Part shown: positions 1 to 10,206 of the stretch, piece by piece
How the letters are laid out: each line of letters opens with the position of its first letter
How positions within the stretch are numbered: the first letter of the stretch is position 1
Program-made: the position numbers and the translations under genes
Origin: Orientia tsutsugamushi str. Boryong
Lineage (GTDB): Bacteria; Pseudomonadota; Alphaproteobacteria; Rickettsiales; Rickettsiaceae
DNA length: 64,000 bases
Direction of reading: 5' to 3'
NCBI RefSeq assembly: GCF_000063545.1
Contig: NC_009488.1
Coordinates: forward strand, 434,001-498,000
The notes under the pieces: generated by a model
Told to the model about the DNA's origin: nothing
Seen by the model: only the letters and a program-made list of their open reading frames with translations
Database searches by the model: none

Positions 1-493
1 CTTTTGAAGCAGCTATGGCTTATCAAATTTTGACTTCTTGTAGTTTTGGGCCAGCAGTTCGAACTAAGTTTTTTGTTAAGTTGCTTAAAAATATTACACT
101 AACAGAATGTGATAGATCAAAGATATTACAAGCTGTACAAGATGTATATGGATACGACAAGAATTACAAGTTACACCATTTGAGCAACTCAAAACTGTTT
201 CACAGAAACAAATCAATGAAGAAGAGTATCTCTTGAATCTGAGTAAACAATTGGACTCCAACTCAACTTGGTACAAAGTACGAGAATCTTTGATTAAAAG
301 TTATGGTCAAGCTATCGATAAATCATGGTTTAGTCCATTAAAAGTTGTAAATGAAGATAATGTTAATAAAAAAATATTCATTAAAGCTAAAACAGGATTT
401 GCTGATAGTTACATCACAATCAACCATATGGAAAATCTTGCGCACGCTTTTAAAGCTCAAGGGTTTTCTTTTGAGTTAGTTAAGTTCGAATAA
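1..493 (+). pseudogene. RAGE DnaA-N-like replication protein, C-terminal part, frameshifted
   Basis: The window opens inside this gene. Bases 15-236 and 233-493 encode consecutive parts of one protein in two frames, with the shift near 155-165. The last 85 residues resemble the DnaA N-terminal (DnaA_N) fold, with W-x-x-VR, WFSPLKVV and a closing FSFELVKFE. The same protein is open at 19137-20225, and shorter remnants lie at 50725-51134 and 52929-53972, both on the minus strand. A DnaB-like gene follows 25 bp downstream, the same order as at 20 kb, so the pair is a conserved replication unit of the element. DnaA_N normally contacts the replicative helicase, so a role in loading the neighbouring DnaB-like protein is plausible but inferred. 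This copy is probably non-functional. Confidence 0.7.
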
Positions 494-517
494 TTTTAAT
501 AAAATTTAAAGAGTGAT

Positions 518-1952
518 ATGGAAAAAGATCTTGCAAAGATTGCTCCAAATAATATTTAAGCAGAGCAAATGATACTTGGGGCAATTCTGATTAACAATCG
601 TGCGCTATATAACATTAACGAATTTTTACTGCCGGAACATTTTTATGAACCATTACATGGTAAAATATATAAGTCAATTAATCTCATTATTAGTAAAGGA
701 ATTAGTGCTACTGTAATTTCGCTCAAAAATATGCTAGGCAATGAACTCGCATTTGAGGAAATAGGTGGAGTAGATTATCTAGCTAAACTTACAACTTTAG
801 CATTAAGTATAGTTAATGTTAATGAATACGGCAAAATAGTATATGATCTCGCACTGCGGCGTTATTTAATTGAAATTGCAGAAAAAATAGCAACGAATGC
901 ATATTCTTCTACTTTAGCAGATACAGCTATCAGTAAGATCGAAACTGCTGAATCTCAATTATATGATCTAGCTTCAAGAGGAACTTTAAGTCAAGGATTT
1001 ATAAAATTATAAACTTCAATTGAAGAATCATGGACATCAATTTCATCTGCTATTAAAAATAAAAACTCTATTAACGGTATTAGTAGTGGACTACCTGACC
1101 TTGATTCAAAGCTTGGAGGATTTAAAAATTCTGACCTAATAATATTAGCTGGCAGGCCCTCAATGGGTAAAACTGCTTTAGGAGTTAACTTAGCAATAAA
1201 TGCTTGTAAATATTTTCTTACTCAAAAAAAATACTAAAGATAATGTACCATCAGTTGGCTTCTTTTCTTTAGAAATGTCATCTCAGCAAATCTCTACTCG
1301 AATTCTTTCTATAGAATCTGAAATTAATAGCTCTGCATTATTTAACGGTAAAATAGGTGAACAAGATGTTGATAAGTTAAAGACTGTACAAAATGAAATA
1401 CAAAAGTGGAATTTTTTTATAGATGATGCTCCTGCAATCTCAATATCAGCAATTAGATCACGAGCTCGTAGACTTAAACGCACTCATAATTTAGCAATAT
1501 TATTTATTGATTATTTACAGCTAATAAAAATTGATTCTAGAGGAAGTCAGTATAATAGAGTGCAGGAGATTTCTGAAATTACTCAGAGCTTAAAAGCTCT
1601 TGCTAAAGAGCTCAATATTCCAATAATTGCATTATCACAATTATCTAGAGCTGTTGAACAAAGGCCTGATAAAAAGCCGTTGCTATCAGATCTAAGAGAA
1701 TCAGGCTCCATTGAACAGGATGCAGATATTGTAATGCTCATATATAGAGAGGAATATTACTTATCTAGATCAGAGCCAGCTCCTGGAACGCCAGAATATA
1801 CGGAATGGATTGCTAAACAAGATAGATGTCATAATACTGCTGAAATAATTGTTGCTAAACACCGTAATGGGCCAGTTGGTACAGTGAAGTTACACTATAC
1901 TAATCAGTATTCTAAATTTGCCAATATGGTTAAGCACTCTCTGCAAAGTTAA
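518..1952 (+). pseudogene. DnaB-like replicative helicase, pseudogene (copy 1)
   Basis: The reading frame starts at ATG 518. It is interrupted by TAA at 557-559 where the family has Glu (N-I-stop-A-E-Q), by TAA at 1010-1012 between the N-terminal and ATPase domains, and by a frameshift in a run of eight A at 1224-1231; seven A would restore the frame. The remaining pieces cover a whole DnaB: N-terminal domain (569-1012), Walker [10 protein letters not shown] (about 1151-1177), SLEMSS, LFIDYLQLI, and the C-terminal motif DLRESGSIEQDADIV. All three lesions are repeated at the same relative positions in the copy at 20250-21684. A chromosomal dnaB would be needed elsewhere. Confidence 0.9.
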
Positions 1953-2280
1953 TAAAAACCAAGATGTGAATTTAGTACTGCTAACAAAGTAATTTGAAGG
2001 ATTTTTAGTAAGCAAGAGCACAATGAAAGTAAGAAAAGAAACGTACAATTTTTAATCTAAGGAAGATAGTAATAGCATATTCTGAAGAATGAAGTAGTCG
2101 TCATCAAGAAGCATCAAAAAGATAAAGTAAGTATATCAACCTTAGGATCTAGCTACAAAAATTTATAAGAAAAAAAATGGGAAAGTAATAATAAATTTCT
2201 TTTGAAACTATAATAGATTAGAGTTTAAGAAAGAGATAAGTTTATAACATTATGCAAAAAGAGTATTATGTTGTAGAGGT

Positions 2281-2316
2281 AAGGTTTTGAATTTTATTTA
2301 TGCAATTCAAAACCTT
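2281..2316. terminator. Hairpin between convergent dnaB-like and ankyrin genes
   Basis: A perfect 13-bp stem (AAGGTTTTGAATT and its complement) surrounds a 10-nt loop, between a plus-strand pseudogene ending at 1952 and a minus-strand gene ending at 2440. The position suits a bidirectional terminator, although a clean T tract is missing. The rest of 1953-2439 shows no coding signal. Confidence 0.35.
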
Positions 2317-2439
2317 AATAGTGCAAGCAATATGATTTTCTGTATTTTAGCAATTTTGTACTGACATTTTGCAATACCTATAAGATGTTTTAGTTTGCGA
2401 TTACTATTTCTTTCGTTACAGAAAGCTTTGATATTTGTG

Positions 2440-3612
2440 CTACGATTCTTCATGCATAACATTATTGCCCCCTGCAATTTCAACTTCTTCATGATGTTGA
2501 AGTTTTGTTAAATCATCCTTACTGCAGTACTCTAGTACCATAAATTTCATTTCTAGTGGTAAATGAGGCCAAGATGTTGAATCATCTTGATTTGGTTCAA
2601 ATATATCATCTATTGATTCTACTGCATTTTGTAACATCAAAGTTCTACTCTCGATAGCTTTTTCAATAAAAGGAGAATACGTGCAAAATTCTTTCTTAAA
2701 CTTATGCCTAATATGTCTATAATTAGTGGACCTTGCTATCTTATCAAGATCCGATTCCATAAACATATCAAAAAGAGATGTTTTTTCGCTTTCGCAAACA
2801 ATTGTGTCTTTCATCTTTTGAATTTCTTTCTGGCAGTTCTGCCAAATTTCATTTAGAGATTGGTTTTTATCTATAAGAGATTTATTGGATTTAAACCATT
2901 CTGATTCAGCTGTAAGATATTTATTGTATTTAAACCATGCTGGCTGTGTTGTTGTACTTTCTTCTTTGTTACAATGTTCTCTCATAACAAGATGAGCAAT
3001 ACATGATGTTATTATTTTTTGCTTTTGCTCTGTAGGTTGATTTAGAAAAGAATTGCAAATCTTTTTAAAAGGAGTAGTACCAGCTGTATTTGGTACATTG
3101 AGACTACATCCATTAGTTAACAAAAGATCTATAATTTCAGAATTATGTTGAGTCATAGCAACGTGCAAAGCAGTATTACGAAAAGCGTCTGGATAATTAC
3201 CATCAGACCCATAAAATAACAAAATCTTTATAATATCTATGGATTTGTTTCGAACAGCCATATGTAGAGCTGTTTGATTCATATTACCTGGTAAATCAAT
3301 ATTATTATCTGTGTGAACTACATTAGTTGTTTGAGCTGCGTGAGCTGCCAGAATCTTTACAACATCTACATGCTTGTTTTGTGTAGCTATGTGCAAAGCA
3401 GTATTAGTGCACTGACATTGTAAACTACTATCAGCTCCATGAGTTAACAGAAATTTTACAACATCCGTATGCCCTTCCTTTGCTGCACAATATAAAGGAG
3501 TATTTTTATCCTCATCTTGAAAATTAACATCTCTATTCTCTTCCAAAATGAGGTGCTTTACCTTGTTTATATCGCCCTGTTTTGCAGCATCATGTAAATC
3601 AGTATTATACAT
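2440..3612 (-). CDS. Ankyrin-repeat protein with C-terminal F-box-like motif
   Basis: The product has 390 residues. Roughly residues 5-200 are ankyrin repeats of 33 residues with the usual TPL/TALH starts and DVVKFLL or DIIKILL helices. A long helical middle region follows (about 200-340). The last 45 residues contain WPHLPLEMKFMVLEYCSKDD, an F-box-like (PRANC-type) motif. Orientia ankyrin proteins of this architecture are known type I secretion effectors whose F-box recruits host SKP1/cullin-1 ubiquitin ligase; that function is inferred here from architecture. The protein at 31327-32304 is a relative with the same C-terminal layout. There is no signal peptide. The gene is intact, unlike most of its RAGE neighbours. 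Confidence 0.92.
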   Translation of the reverse strand: MYNTDLHDAAKQGDINKVKHLILEENRDVNFQDEDKNTPLYCAAKEGHTDVVKFLLTHGADSSLQCQCTNTALHIATQNKHVDVVKILAAHAAQTTNVVHTDNNIDLPGNMNQTALHMAVRNKSIDIIKILLFYGSDGNYPDAFRNTALHVAMTQHNSEIIDLLLTNGCSLNVPNTAGTTPFKKICNSFLNQPTEQKQKIITSCIAHLVMREHCNKEESTTTQPAWFKYNKYLTAESEWFKSNKSLIDKNQSLNEIWQNCQKEIQKMKDTIVCESEKTSLFDMFMESDLDKIARSTNYRHIRHKFKKEFCTYSPFIEKAIESRTLMLQNAVESIDDIFEPNQDDSTSWPHLPLEMKFMVLEYCSKDDLTKLQHHEEVEIAGGNNVMHEES

Positions 3613-4036
3613 TATTAGTTCCTAAATTATATGAATATCTTTAACAAAGATATTATACATTAAATAAGTAATAATTCAATCTAAAATTGATTATTTTTTG
3701 CAGATATTTTATATACTTTGGCATATCGTAAAGGTAATACAGGTAAATAAATATGATAAAGTGAAAGCTTTGCAACATTTAATTGCCAATTCTTTTGACA
3801 GTAATGTAATTGCAGTTAGAAAAGTGACTGAAACCTCAGAAAAAAGAATTGTAGGAGTTAATTGCTTAATACAATATTTATATCTAATAGTAAAACATTT
3901 GACTTTCTGAGTTTTAATTTTAGGCTAGTGAAAACTGATCAATCTAAAATTAAAATTCAGAAAAATGTCTAGAACGAGAGCACAAACTTCTCTGCTAAAA
4001 ATACTAAAAGAAATATTTTGCAAGTTTATATTGTAA
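3613..4036. other. Non-coding stretch upstream of the ankyrin gene
   Basis: AT-rich sequence of 424 bases. It contains a 70-codon open frame at 3698-3910 with no recognisable family, which I do not regard as a gene. The promoter of the minus-strand ankyrin gene should lie just above 3612, but no clear -35/-10 pair stands out. Confidence 0.4.
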
Positions 4037-4270
4037 CCAATTGATAGAGTAATATATCTTATCAACCAGATATTACAAGGCTGGATAAATTACTTTAGGA
4101 TTGGTAACTCTAGTAGTTGGTTTAGATATGTAATGGACTGGTTTGATAAGATAGTAAGACCTCATCTAATGCAATCAAGTGGATTGAAAGGCTTCTGCTG
4201 GAAAAGGTTGTGTAGAAGAAAGTTATATGAAAAGGTGGAATTATATAATGATTACCAAATTCGATATTAG
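4037..4270 (+). pseudogene. Group II intron maturase C-terminal domain, remnant
   Basis: An open frame of 77 codons without a start encodes the maturase-specific (GIIM) end of a group II intron protein: LQGWINYFRIGNSSSWF, then GFCWKRLCRRKLYEKV and LYNDYQIRY. The stop codon TAG is created by the end of the IS5-type element that begins at 4270, so the tail and the catalytic RNA domains V-VI are missing. The sequence differs clearly from the maturase end at 29316-29500 (GWINYHGISDNKRR), so it comes from a second intron lineage. The reverse-transcriptase part is absent upstream. Confidence 0.85.
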
Positions 4271-5173
4271 ACCTCTTTCGAAACTGGTTAAGGTAGTTCA
4301 AAATTATAAATGCAAGAGATCAAATTAAATCTAAGACCGAATCTTTTACGTCTATTTCGATATTTGTCAGCAATAATTTTGAACCGTTTTAGCATAGCAA
4401 TAACGTTTTCATTGACAACTCTTTTTCCTGCTAACCTACGATTATTCTTTTTATCATTTTTAGTTAAAGGATTTTTCTTGCTTTTTTTCTTTGGTAATGC
4501 AGAATTATTGTGAATTTTTTGTATACCTTGATATCCTATATCAGTAATCGCTTTAATCTTAGGATGGATAAGAATTTTGGATTCCTTAAATAATCTAAAG
4601 TCATGTTTTTTACCGTTAGAAAAATCTGTACATATTACTTGGTGTGTTTTCTTGTCTACCACTATTTGAGTCTTTAGTGTATGCCTTTTCTTCTTTCCTG
4701 AATAATAGAATTTTTGTTTTTTTGGGTCTTTCTATTGGACTCTCAGTAGCATCAATCAAGACTACTTCATAATTCATATCGCTATTCATTAGAGCTTTAC
4801 GACCTGGAAGAGCAAAGTTTGGGTGTTTAACTAAGGTGTCTTCTACCCATTTTACAGCTTTATATGCTGAACTTTCACTAATCCCATAGTTCTGACCTAT
4901 ATGAAAATAAGTACGGTATTCTCTAAGGTATTCTAAGGCCATCAATAACTGTTCCTCCAAATTGAGCTTATTTTTACGCCCTCCTTTTGATTTCTTAACA
5001 CCATCAGCTTTCCTCAAAATATCCACCATCTTTGAGAATATTCCCTCCCTTACTACTGTTAATCGACGAAATTTTTCATCCTTTAACTCTTTAATCTGAT
5101 CTAATTTCATTATTACTTCAAATCAGATTTTTATAACACCATTTTACATCATTGTATAGTTTCGAAAGAAGTC
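4270..5173 (-). mobile_element. IS5-type insertion sequence, 904 bp
   Basis: The element is bounded by inverted termini (GACCTCTTTCGAAACT at the left, AGTTTCGAAAGAAGTC at the right) and flanked on both sides by TATTA, a 5-bp target duplication. It carries one transposase split over two frames. Its transposase-end 140 bp is the parent sequence of the 141-bp MITE family found seven times in this window. It inserted into a group II intron maturase. Other copies lie at 51136-51948 (5'-deleted) and 63423 to the window end. Confidence 0.88.
4288..5110 (-). pseudogene. IS5-family DDE transposase, split in an A7 run
   Basis: The first part (4616-5110) holds the helix-turn-helix region (QNYGISESSAYKAVKWVED) and the first catalytic Asp (VVLIDATESPIERPKK). 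The second part (4288-4662) carries ICTDFSNGKKHDFRLFK, ADTGYQG-type and later motifs (here AITDIGYQGIQ) and the Glu-bearing end (GKRVVNENVIAMLKRF). Between them lies CCC followed by seven A. Nine A would give the canonical PKKKQKFYYSGKKKRH join, so this copy is two bases short. Some IS5-family transposases use frameshifting, so residual production cannot be excluded. The protein would cut and join element ends in trans. Confidence 0.85.
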
Positions 5174-5189
5174 TATTATTGTTTGTAAC

Positions 5190-5800
5190 TATATTGTGAT
5201 ATATCTTCTTTTAGTTTATCAATGGAAAATTTTTGTTGGAGCTCTGTTTCTGTTTTTTAACTCAATATGTTTTTACTTAATCGGCTCATTCTTTAGTTAT
5301 TTTTTCTGCGATAGTTTTTCTCTCATTTCTATATTTCTCTTGCATCTCAATCAATAGCCACTTTTATAAAACATTAAATGCTGTTGCTATAACTTTTTTT
5401 CTTTTAGTTAGTTAAATCGCTTTAAATATTGAATGTCTGTATAAATGCATACTTGTATTTTCTCCTTTCAGATAAGGCATTAATACATACAGATAGCAGT
5501 AATAACATTCTATACTACAGTTATAGTAGTCTACTTTATATATATGATACAAGTAATATAGATAATAATTTTTAAAATACTTGCATGGCTACAAATAAAA
5601 ATATATCGCTATTGTTAATAACTCAGCTAAGTATCACTTCGCATCTCTGTTCCTTTGATTACTTCTTGGTGTTAATCTGTAAATTATCTACTAAATGGTA
5701 TACTGTTACAATACATTTTTTAATATTATGTCATTCCACTTTTATTTAAATTTTTCTTTATAACTTAACATTTTCTCTTTCTATACCTTTTACACTTCTC
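5190..5800 (-). mobile_element. IS630 and IS982 transposase debris
   Basis: Around 5195-5290 the minus strand matches the end of the IS630 helix-turn-helix region seen at 54650-54835 (NRNRAPTKI, then DKLKED). From about 5440 to 5800 it matches the IS982-type N-terminal region found intact at 47964-48322, including the stretch encoding LAELLTIAIYF, but with many substitutions. Both pieces are too decayed to encode anything. The whole 5174-5895 gap is therefore insertion-sequence graveyard plus the ppx upstream region. Confidence 0.6.
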
Positions 5801-5895
5801 CTTTTCATATTCTCGTGTTATAAATGAAATTACTACCAATTATTATAATATTGTAATATATATATAATGCTAAGTCATTTATATAATATATACAT

Positions 5896-7359
5896 ATGTA
5901 TTACGCTGTAATGGATATTGGTTCAAATGCTATTAGAGCTGCTATATATAAAAACTTAAATATTGCTAGTGCTAAAATTTACAGTGATAAATTTAAAGCC
6001 GATATTTGGTCCTTACTAGAATGTGATGATATAGATATAACACATCAATCATATCTTATTATAGAGCATTTTATACATATTTTTAACCGGATTGGAGTTA
6101 AAAATGTAAAATGCGTTGCTACTGCTGTACTTAGATGGCATCATAAAGCATTAATATTTAAAGATATTATTCAACAAAGATATGGAATTGATGTAGAAAT
6201 CCTTTCAGGAGAACAGGAAGCATATTTAACTACTATTGGTTTAATGCTTGGAATTCCTGATGTAGATGGAATTGTAGCTGACCTTGGAGGAGGTAGCTTA
6301 GAATTGATTGAAGTACGACAGTCTAAAATTATTAGTTGTACTTCACTACAGTTAGGCACTAAACTGCTTAATAATTTGAAAACTATTAGCATTGATTTTA
6401 TTAAAGAGCAAATTCAAAAATTTAGTAATGTTGGTTATCAAAATCTATATTTAATTGGAGGAGCGTTTCGAATTATTACTAGATTTTATATGATGTTTAT
6501 TAACTATCCTCTTGTTAATACACACAACTTTAGAGTTCAGGCTAATAATATTCTGTTATATATTGCTGAGTTAGACAATATAGAAAATATTAATTCAAGT
6601 TATCGCAGCAGCAAATTTAAAGTAAATGCTCATGCAACAATGATATTACAGGCTTTAATAGAGGTTTTTAATATCAAAACTGTTGTAGTTTCTAATTACG
6701 GGCTTAAGGAAGGTGTGCATGTACGAAACTGCTTTTTACCTAACAATGAACAATTACCTGCAGATGTTGAAAAGCTAAACAATAGTTTTGTTAATTTTTT
6801 TCATACTGTTAAAAATGATAACATGTTATATAAATACTGTTCTAAATTAGTTAATTTGCAGGAAGATGATTGTTATTTAGAGCAATATGTTAAAATGATT
6901 TTACCATTATTAATACAACCTAATGAAGCAACTGAACAGATTATTAGAGCATCTATTATTCTTGTAAATTATACTCAAGAGATTAATACATTGTTTAGAA
7001 CAAGCTTTTTATCAGAATATATTTTAACATCAGATTTACCATTTAGTCATAGTCAAAGAGTAATATTATCTCTAGTTTTAGCTAAGGCTGTTTCTGATTC
7101 AAAATCAGTATTGCGTATTACTAAAATAGCAAAACAAATTTTGCCAAAAACAGAATTTTATAATAGTATGATTATTGGTACTGTAATTAGCATTGCTAAA
7201 GATATTGATGGGTATCCTCTAAAAAGCCCGTCATTTTCACTACCAGTAAATTATAAATTTATTGAGCTTAGTACTACTTCTGTATTACCAAAGATGATTT
7301 GGACTAAAGTTGTTAGAAAGTTAAAAAAAATATGTTCCCTTAGATCATATCGGCAATAA
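5896..7359 (+). CDS. Ppx/GppA family phosphatase
   Basis: The protein has 487 residues, the normal size for an exopolyphosphatase/guanosine pentaphosphatase. It belongs to the ASKHA superfamily: the first phosphate loop is VMDIGSNAIRAAI (residues 5-17), then GEQEA at about 105-109 and the second phosphate loop ADLGGGSLELIEV near 128-140. The family removes terminal phosphate from inorganic polyphosphate or from pppGpp; which substrate applies here cannot be read from the sequence. The C-terminal 180 residues are the less conserved helical HD-like part. It stands alone at the left edge of a core island. The link with alarmone metabolism is interesting given the SpoT-like cargo of the RAGE nearby. 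Confidence 0.9.
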   Translation: MYYAVMDIGSNAIRAAIYKNLNIASAKIYSDKFKADIWSLLECDDIDITHQSYLIIEHFIHIFNRIGVKNVKCVATAVLRWHHKALIFKDIIQQRYGIDVEILSGEQEAYLTTIGLMLGIPDVDGIVADLGGGSLELIEVRQSKIISCTSLQLGTKLLNNLKTISIDFIKEQIQKFSNVGYQNLYLIGGAFRIITRFYMMFINYPLVNTHNFRVQANNILLYIAELDNIENINSSYRSSKFKVNAHATMILQALIEVFNIKTVVVSNYGLKEGVHVRNCFLPNNEQLPADVEKLNNSFVNFFHTVKNDNMLYKYCSKLVNLQEDDCYLEQYVKMILPLLIQPNEATEQIIRASIILVNYTQEINTLFRTSFLSEYILTSDLPFSHSQRVILSLVLAKAVSDSKSVLRITKIAKQILPKTEFYNSMIIGTVISIAKDIDGYPLKSPSFSLPVNYKFIELSTTSVLPKMIWTKVVRKLKKICSLRSYRQ

Positions 7360-8190
7360 TTTCTGCAAAAGATAAATAGCTGTAAGATATGCAAAAGGTA
7401 GTCAAAAAACCACCTGGTTATCATACTTTAATATGCTGAAAAGATTTAAAGTAGCCAAATACTAATGGCAACCAAGAACCTTGGATATAGCTATAAAAAA
7501 GTTTTTATCATTCAAAAGAAGTACTATATTAATGAATGAGTTCATAGACACAATTACGATAATTCCAAAAGACAAGTTAGTTTTTACTTCTTCATTATGT
7601 TTAACTTGTGTTATATCACATTCTGGTTAATACTATAAAATCATAATTTCCTAAGTGCTCTTTGTATACTATTAGCCATATTTTGTTGCTATTTTAGCTC
7701 TTTCAATATCTTACACTATTTCTAGTTATAATGTGATATAGCTAAGCTACTATAAAACAGTTATATCATATACTTTTCGATAGGCCTAGCTAGGTCATAG
7801 TAATAGCCAATTATAACTGTTTTATAGTAGCTTATTTGTATAATAATCAGTTACAAAGAATGATATATTTGGATAACATTAGTAGAAAGGTAGATAATGC
7901 ATATGTAAACAGTGCTATTAGAGATCTAAAGATATTATACAGTAATATAAGTGAATAGATTATTGAAAATAATTTTTACATATAATTATGGATGTAAAAA
8001 GTAATTGAGATATTACAAGTTATGTTTCAAATACTTTTTTTTGCTCTAAGAATATTATTTGTTATACAACATATTTAGTAGCATCAATATTTTACATAAA
8101 TCCTTAAAAGAAATAATAATTTTATAAACACTTGCAATTTTTTTTATAAAATGTATTATTTCTTTATAATATATTTAATATATTACATTA
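7360..8190. other. Gene-poor spacer with a 22-bp inverted repeat
   Basis: No coding sequence is recognisable. The only structure is the inverted-repeat mini-element at 7744-7833. The stretch ends at the MITE at 8191. Confidence 0.5.
7744..7833. repeat. IS630-related mini-element with 22-bp inverted ends
   Basis: Perfect 22-bp inverted repeats (7744-7765 and 7812-7833, core CTACTATAAAACAGTTATA) enclose 46 bp. The same ACTGTTTTATA(G/C)T.. terminus follows IS630 transposase ends at 45010, 48500 and 55025-55048. This is therefore probably a MITE made of two IS630 termini with no coding sequence. Confidence 0.65.
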
Positions 8191-8331
8191 GCCCTCTTTC
8201 GAAACTGGTTAACATAGTTCAAAATTATAAATACCAGAGATCAAATTAAATCTAAGACCGAATTTTTTACGTCTATTTCGATATTTATCAGCAATAATTT
8301 TGAACTATGTTAACCAGTTTCGAAAGAGGGC
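8191..8331. repeat. 141-bp MITE of the IS5-type element (MITE A)
   Basis: Inverted ends (GCCCTCTTTCGAAACTGGTTAA and its complement) enclose sequence from the transposase 3' end. It differs from the other copies by C for A in the terminus (GCCC/GGGC), changed symmetrically on both ends, and by AACATAG in the inner arm, also compensated on the other side. Flanks are CATTA and TATTA. Confidence 0.9.
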
Positions 8332-8439
8332 TATTATAATTTTTAAAATAATTTAATATTTTGGATAATAACAATGACAAACTATAATGGACAAGAGATT
8401 GAACGTGGAAGTGAATATACATTTAGAGATGATACATCT

Positions 8440-8605
8440 TTATTATTTCTATTGATATATCTTGCAAAAATTGTCTATTAAATAGTATCCTGTTATAATA
8501 TATTTTTTCATGTTTGGTTATTCCTTTTTTATGAAAATTTTTCTTTATAATTCAACATTTTCTCTTTGTATGCTTTTCAGCTTTTATCTTATCTTAATCT
8601 AACAT
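8440..8605 (-). mobile_element. IS982-type transposase 5' end, remnant
   Basis: The sequence parallels 48265-48410, the start and leader of the IS982-type transposase at 47964-48322 (minus strand encoding ...NFCKIYQ). Only about 20 codons and the upstream leader remain. The rest of 8606-8859 shows nothing beyond the leader of the next gene. Confidence 0.5.
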
Positions 8606-8859
8606 TTATAATTAATAATAACGGCGAAATAATGACAGTTAAAATTACCAAAGGCAATAAACGCTATCTATAGCTTCAGTTATTTTTAAAGTCTTATCTG
8701 GCAAATTATTTAGTGAATTTTTATATTTTGAAGAGGATAAATTCAACTATGCTTTGAAAACGTTATATCTAATATTATTAGAATTAAATATTGATGCAAT
8801 ATGACAAATATGATAAAGTATCTGTTATTGATAGTAAAATAGATTTCATATATTTATAA

Positions 8860-9591
8860 ATGGCTAAATTACGTATATTGAACATAATCAACCTTAAATG
8901 GAAGTGTTTAAGGTTATTGATGTTTTGCTATCTAGCAATTAACAATATACAAGCAAATAGCATTACTAATTATAACAACAAGTCAAATTCATATATTGAT
9001 ATAAGCTATAGTAATGAGCTTCACTCATGCCAAGTTACCAATAATTATGAGCCAGAAGTTTTCAGTATCACAAATAATTTATTACGGCAAGTTGGACAAA
9101 ATCCTCATATCAAAGGTACAATAGTAGTTATAAAAGGCACTGTCATTGATAAGCATTGCATTCCAGTTCCTGACGCAAAAATCTATCTATGGCAAGTTGA
9201 TAGTAATGGTAAGTATCCATATACTCCTCTCAAAAATTCTATTGATCAATCTCTAATTAGTAATAATAATTTAGAGAGTACTTTTACTGGTTCAGGTGTT
9301 ACCACCACGAATAACAACGGTAATTTTTATTTTATTACTATCTACCCTGCTGCAGTACACAATATTTTACCTCATTTTAACTTCAGAGCTGAACATACAG
9401 AGCTTGGCAGTTTACAAACAGTACATATAATCAAGAATGATATAAGATTTAAGATATCATGTAATGATCATATGCTCTACAATAATATTGACAACTATTT
9501 TATTGTAGAACATGTAACACTAGTAATGCCATTAGCAAGTAAACTAAGGAGATATATTCTACATGCTAGTACTAAACATAATGCAAATTAA
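8860..9591 (+). CDS. Secreted intradiol-dioxygenase-like protein
   Basis: The protein has 243 residues. A hydrophobic segment at about residues 17-30 (LRLLMFCYLAINNIQA) is a likely signal peptide. The body resembles the beta-sandwich of protocatechuate 3,4-dioxygenase beta subunits: a KGTVIDKHCIPVPDAKIYLW start, DSNGKYPY, a GSGVTTTNNNGNFYF turn and IYPAA. The intradiol family uses two Tyr and two His to bind iron; I can see RAEH and several Tyr but cannot assign the four ligands with confidence. Similar secreted proteins are annotated in Rickettsia. Catechol cleavage is not expected in this lifestyle, so an enzymatic role is uncertain and the fold may serve another purpose. Confidence 0.75.
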   Translation: MAKLRILNIINLKWKCLRLLMFCYLAINNIQANSITNYNNKSNSYIDISYSNELHSCQVTNNYEPEVFSITNNLLRQVGQNPHIKGTIVVIKGTVIDKHCIPVPDAKIYLWQVDSNGKYPYTPLKNSIDQSLISNNNLESTFTGSGVTTTNNNGNFYFITIYPAAVHNILPHFNFRAEHTELGSLQTVHIIKNDIRFKISCNDHMLYNNIDNYFIVEHVTLVMPLASKLRRYILHASTKHNAN

Positions 9592-9837
9592 AATAGGGCA
9601 AAAAAGTTAATCTAAGCTTTAAATTTATATTGATATAAAAAGCATAGTGTTAAAAATGGACAAAATTGAAAGTGAATAAGTTCGAATTAGAAGATAGACT
9701 ACATATAACTTTGAAATACTCAAAACGCTAGATTAGGATAAGTGAGATGGAGAAAAAGAAGAGAAGATTGGAATTAAGTTTGGAGATAGAATAACTTGCA
9801 TGAATAGAGGATCTATATGTAGTATGCTCTAAATGCA

Positions 9838-9930
9838 GATGTTTTTTTTATAGACTTAATTAAGAAACGTATTTAATAAACGCTTATCTTCTATGTTTAA
9901 TAAATATGTTTTCATATTTTATGAATACTA
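9838..9930 (-). mobile_element. IS982-type transposase C-terminal remnant
   Basis: The minus strand encodes TYLLNIEDKR-LLN followed by a stop, and matches the plus-strand remnant at 45060-45180 (TYLLDIEDKYLLNKF). This is the DK-LLRKRF-like region preceding the IS982 C-terminus. The remainder of 9592-10206 holds no recognisable gene; the leuS promoter is presumably within the last 100 bases. Confidence 0.5.
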
Positions 9931-10206
9931 GTAACTAAATGTAGTTCCTTAGACAAAAGCTGATGAAATATAGCATAAATACAGATAGTTACATCATAAG
10001 AGCAATGATGTATAGTAAAGAAAAAATAAAATAAGCGGTACTTGCATTTAGTACTGCTCATAAAAATTTTTACTCATTAAGAAATGTATTATATAGTATT
10101 ATAATTAAAGCTAATCAAGAATTAGCAAGTACAAGTATGGTATTCCAACATATTGCCAAAAACTAAAATTGGCATTTGTTAAGTAAGCTATTTATGGAAA
10201 AAATTT

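Noticed and set aside
557-1231. Programmed recoding of the DnaB-like gene
   Set aside because: Two ordinary TAA codons with no recoding context plus a frameshift; shared decay is simpler.
3698-3910. 70-codon open frame upstream of the ankyrin gene
   Set aside because: No family, no ribosome site and composition like the surrounding non-coding DNA.
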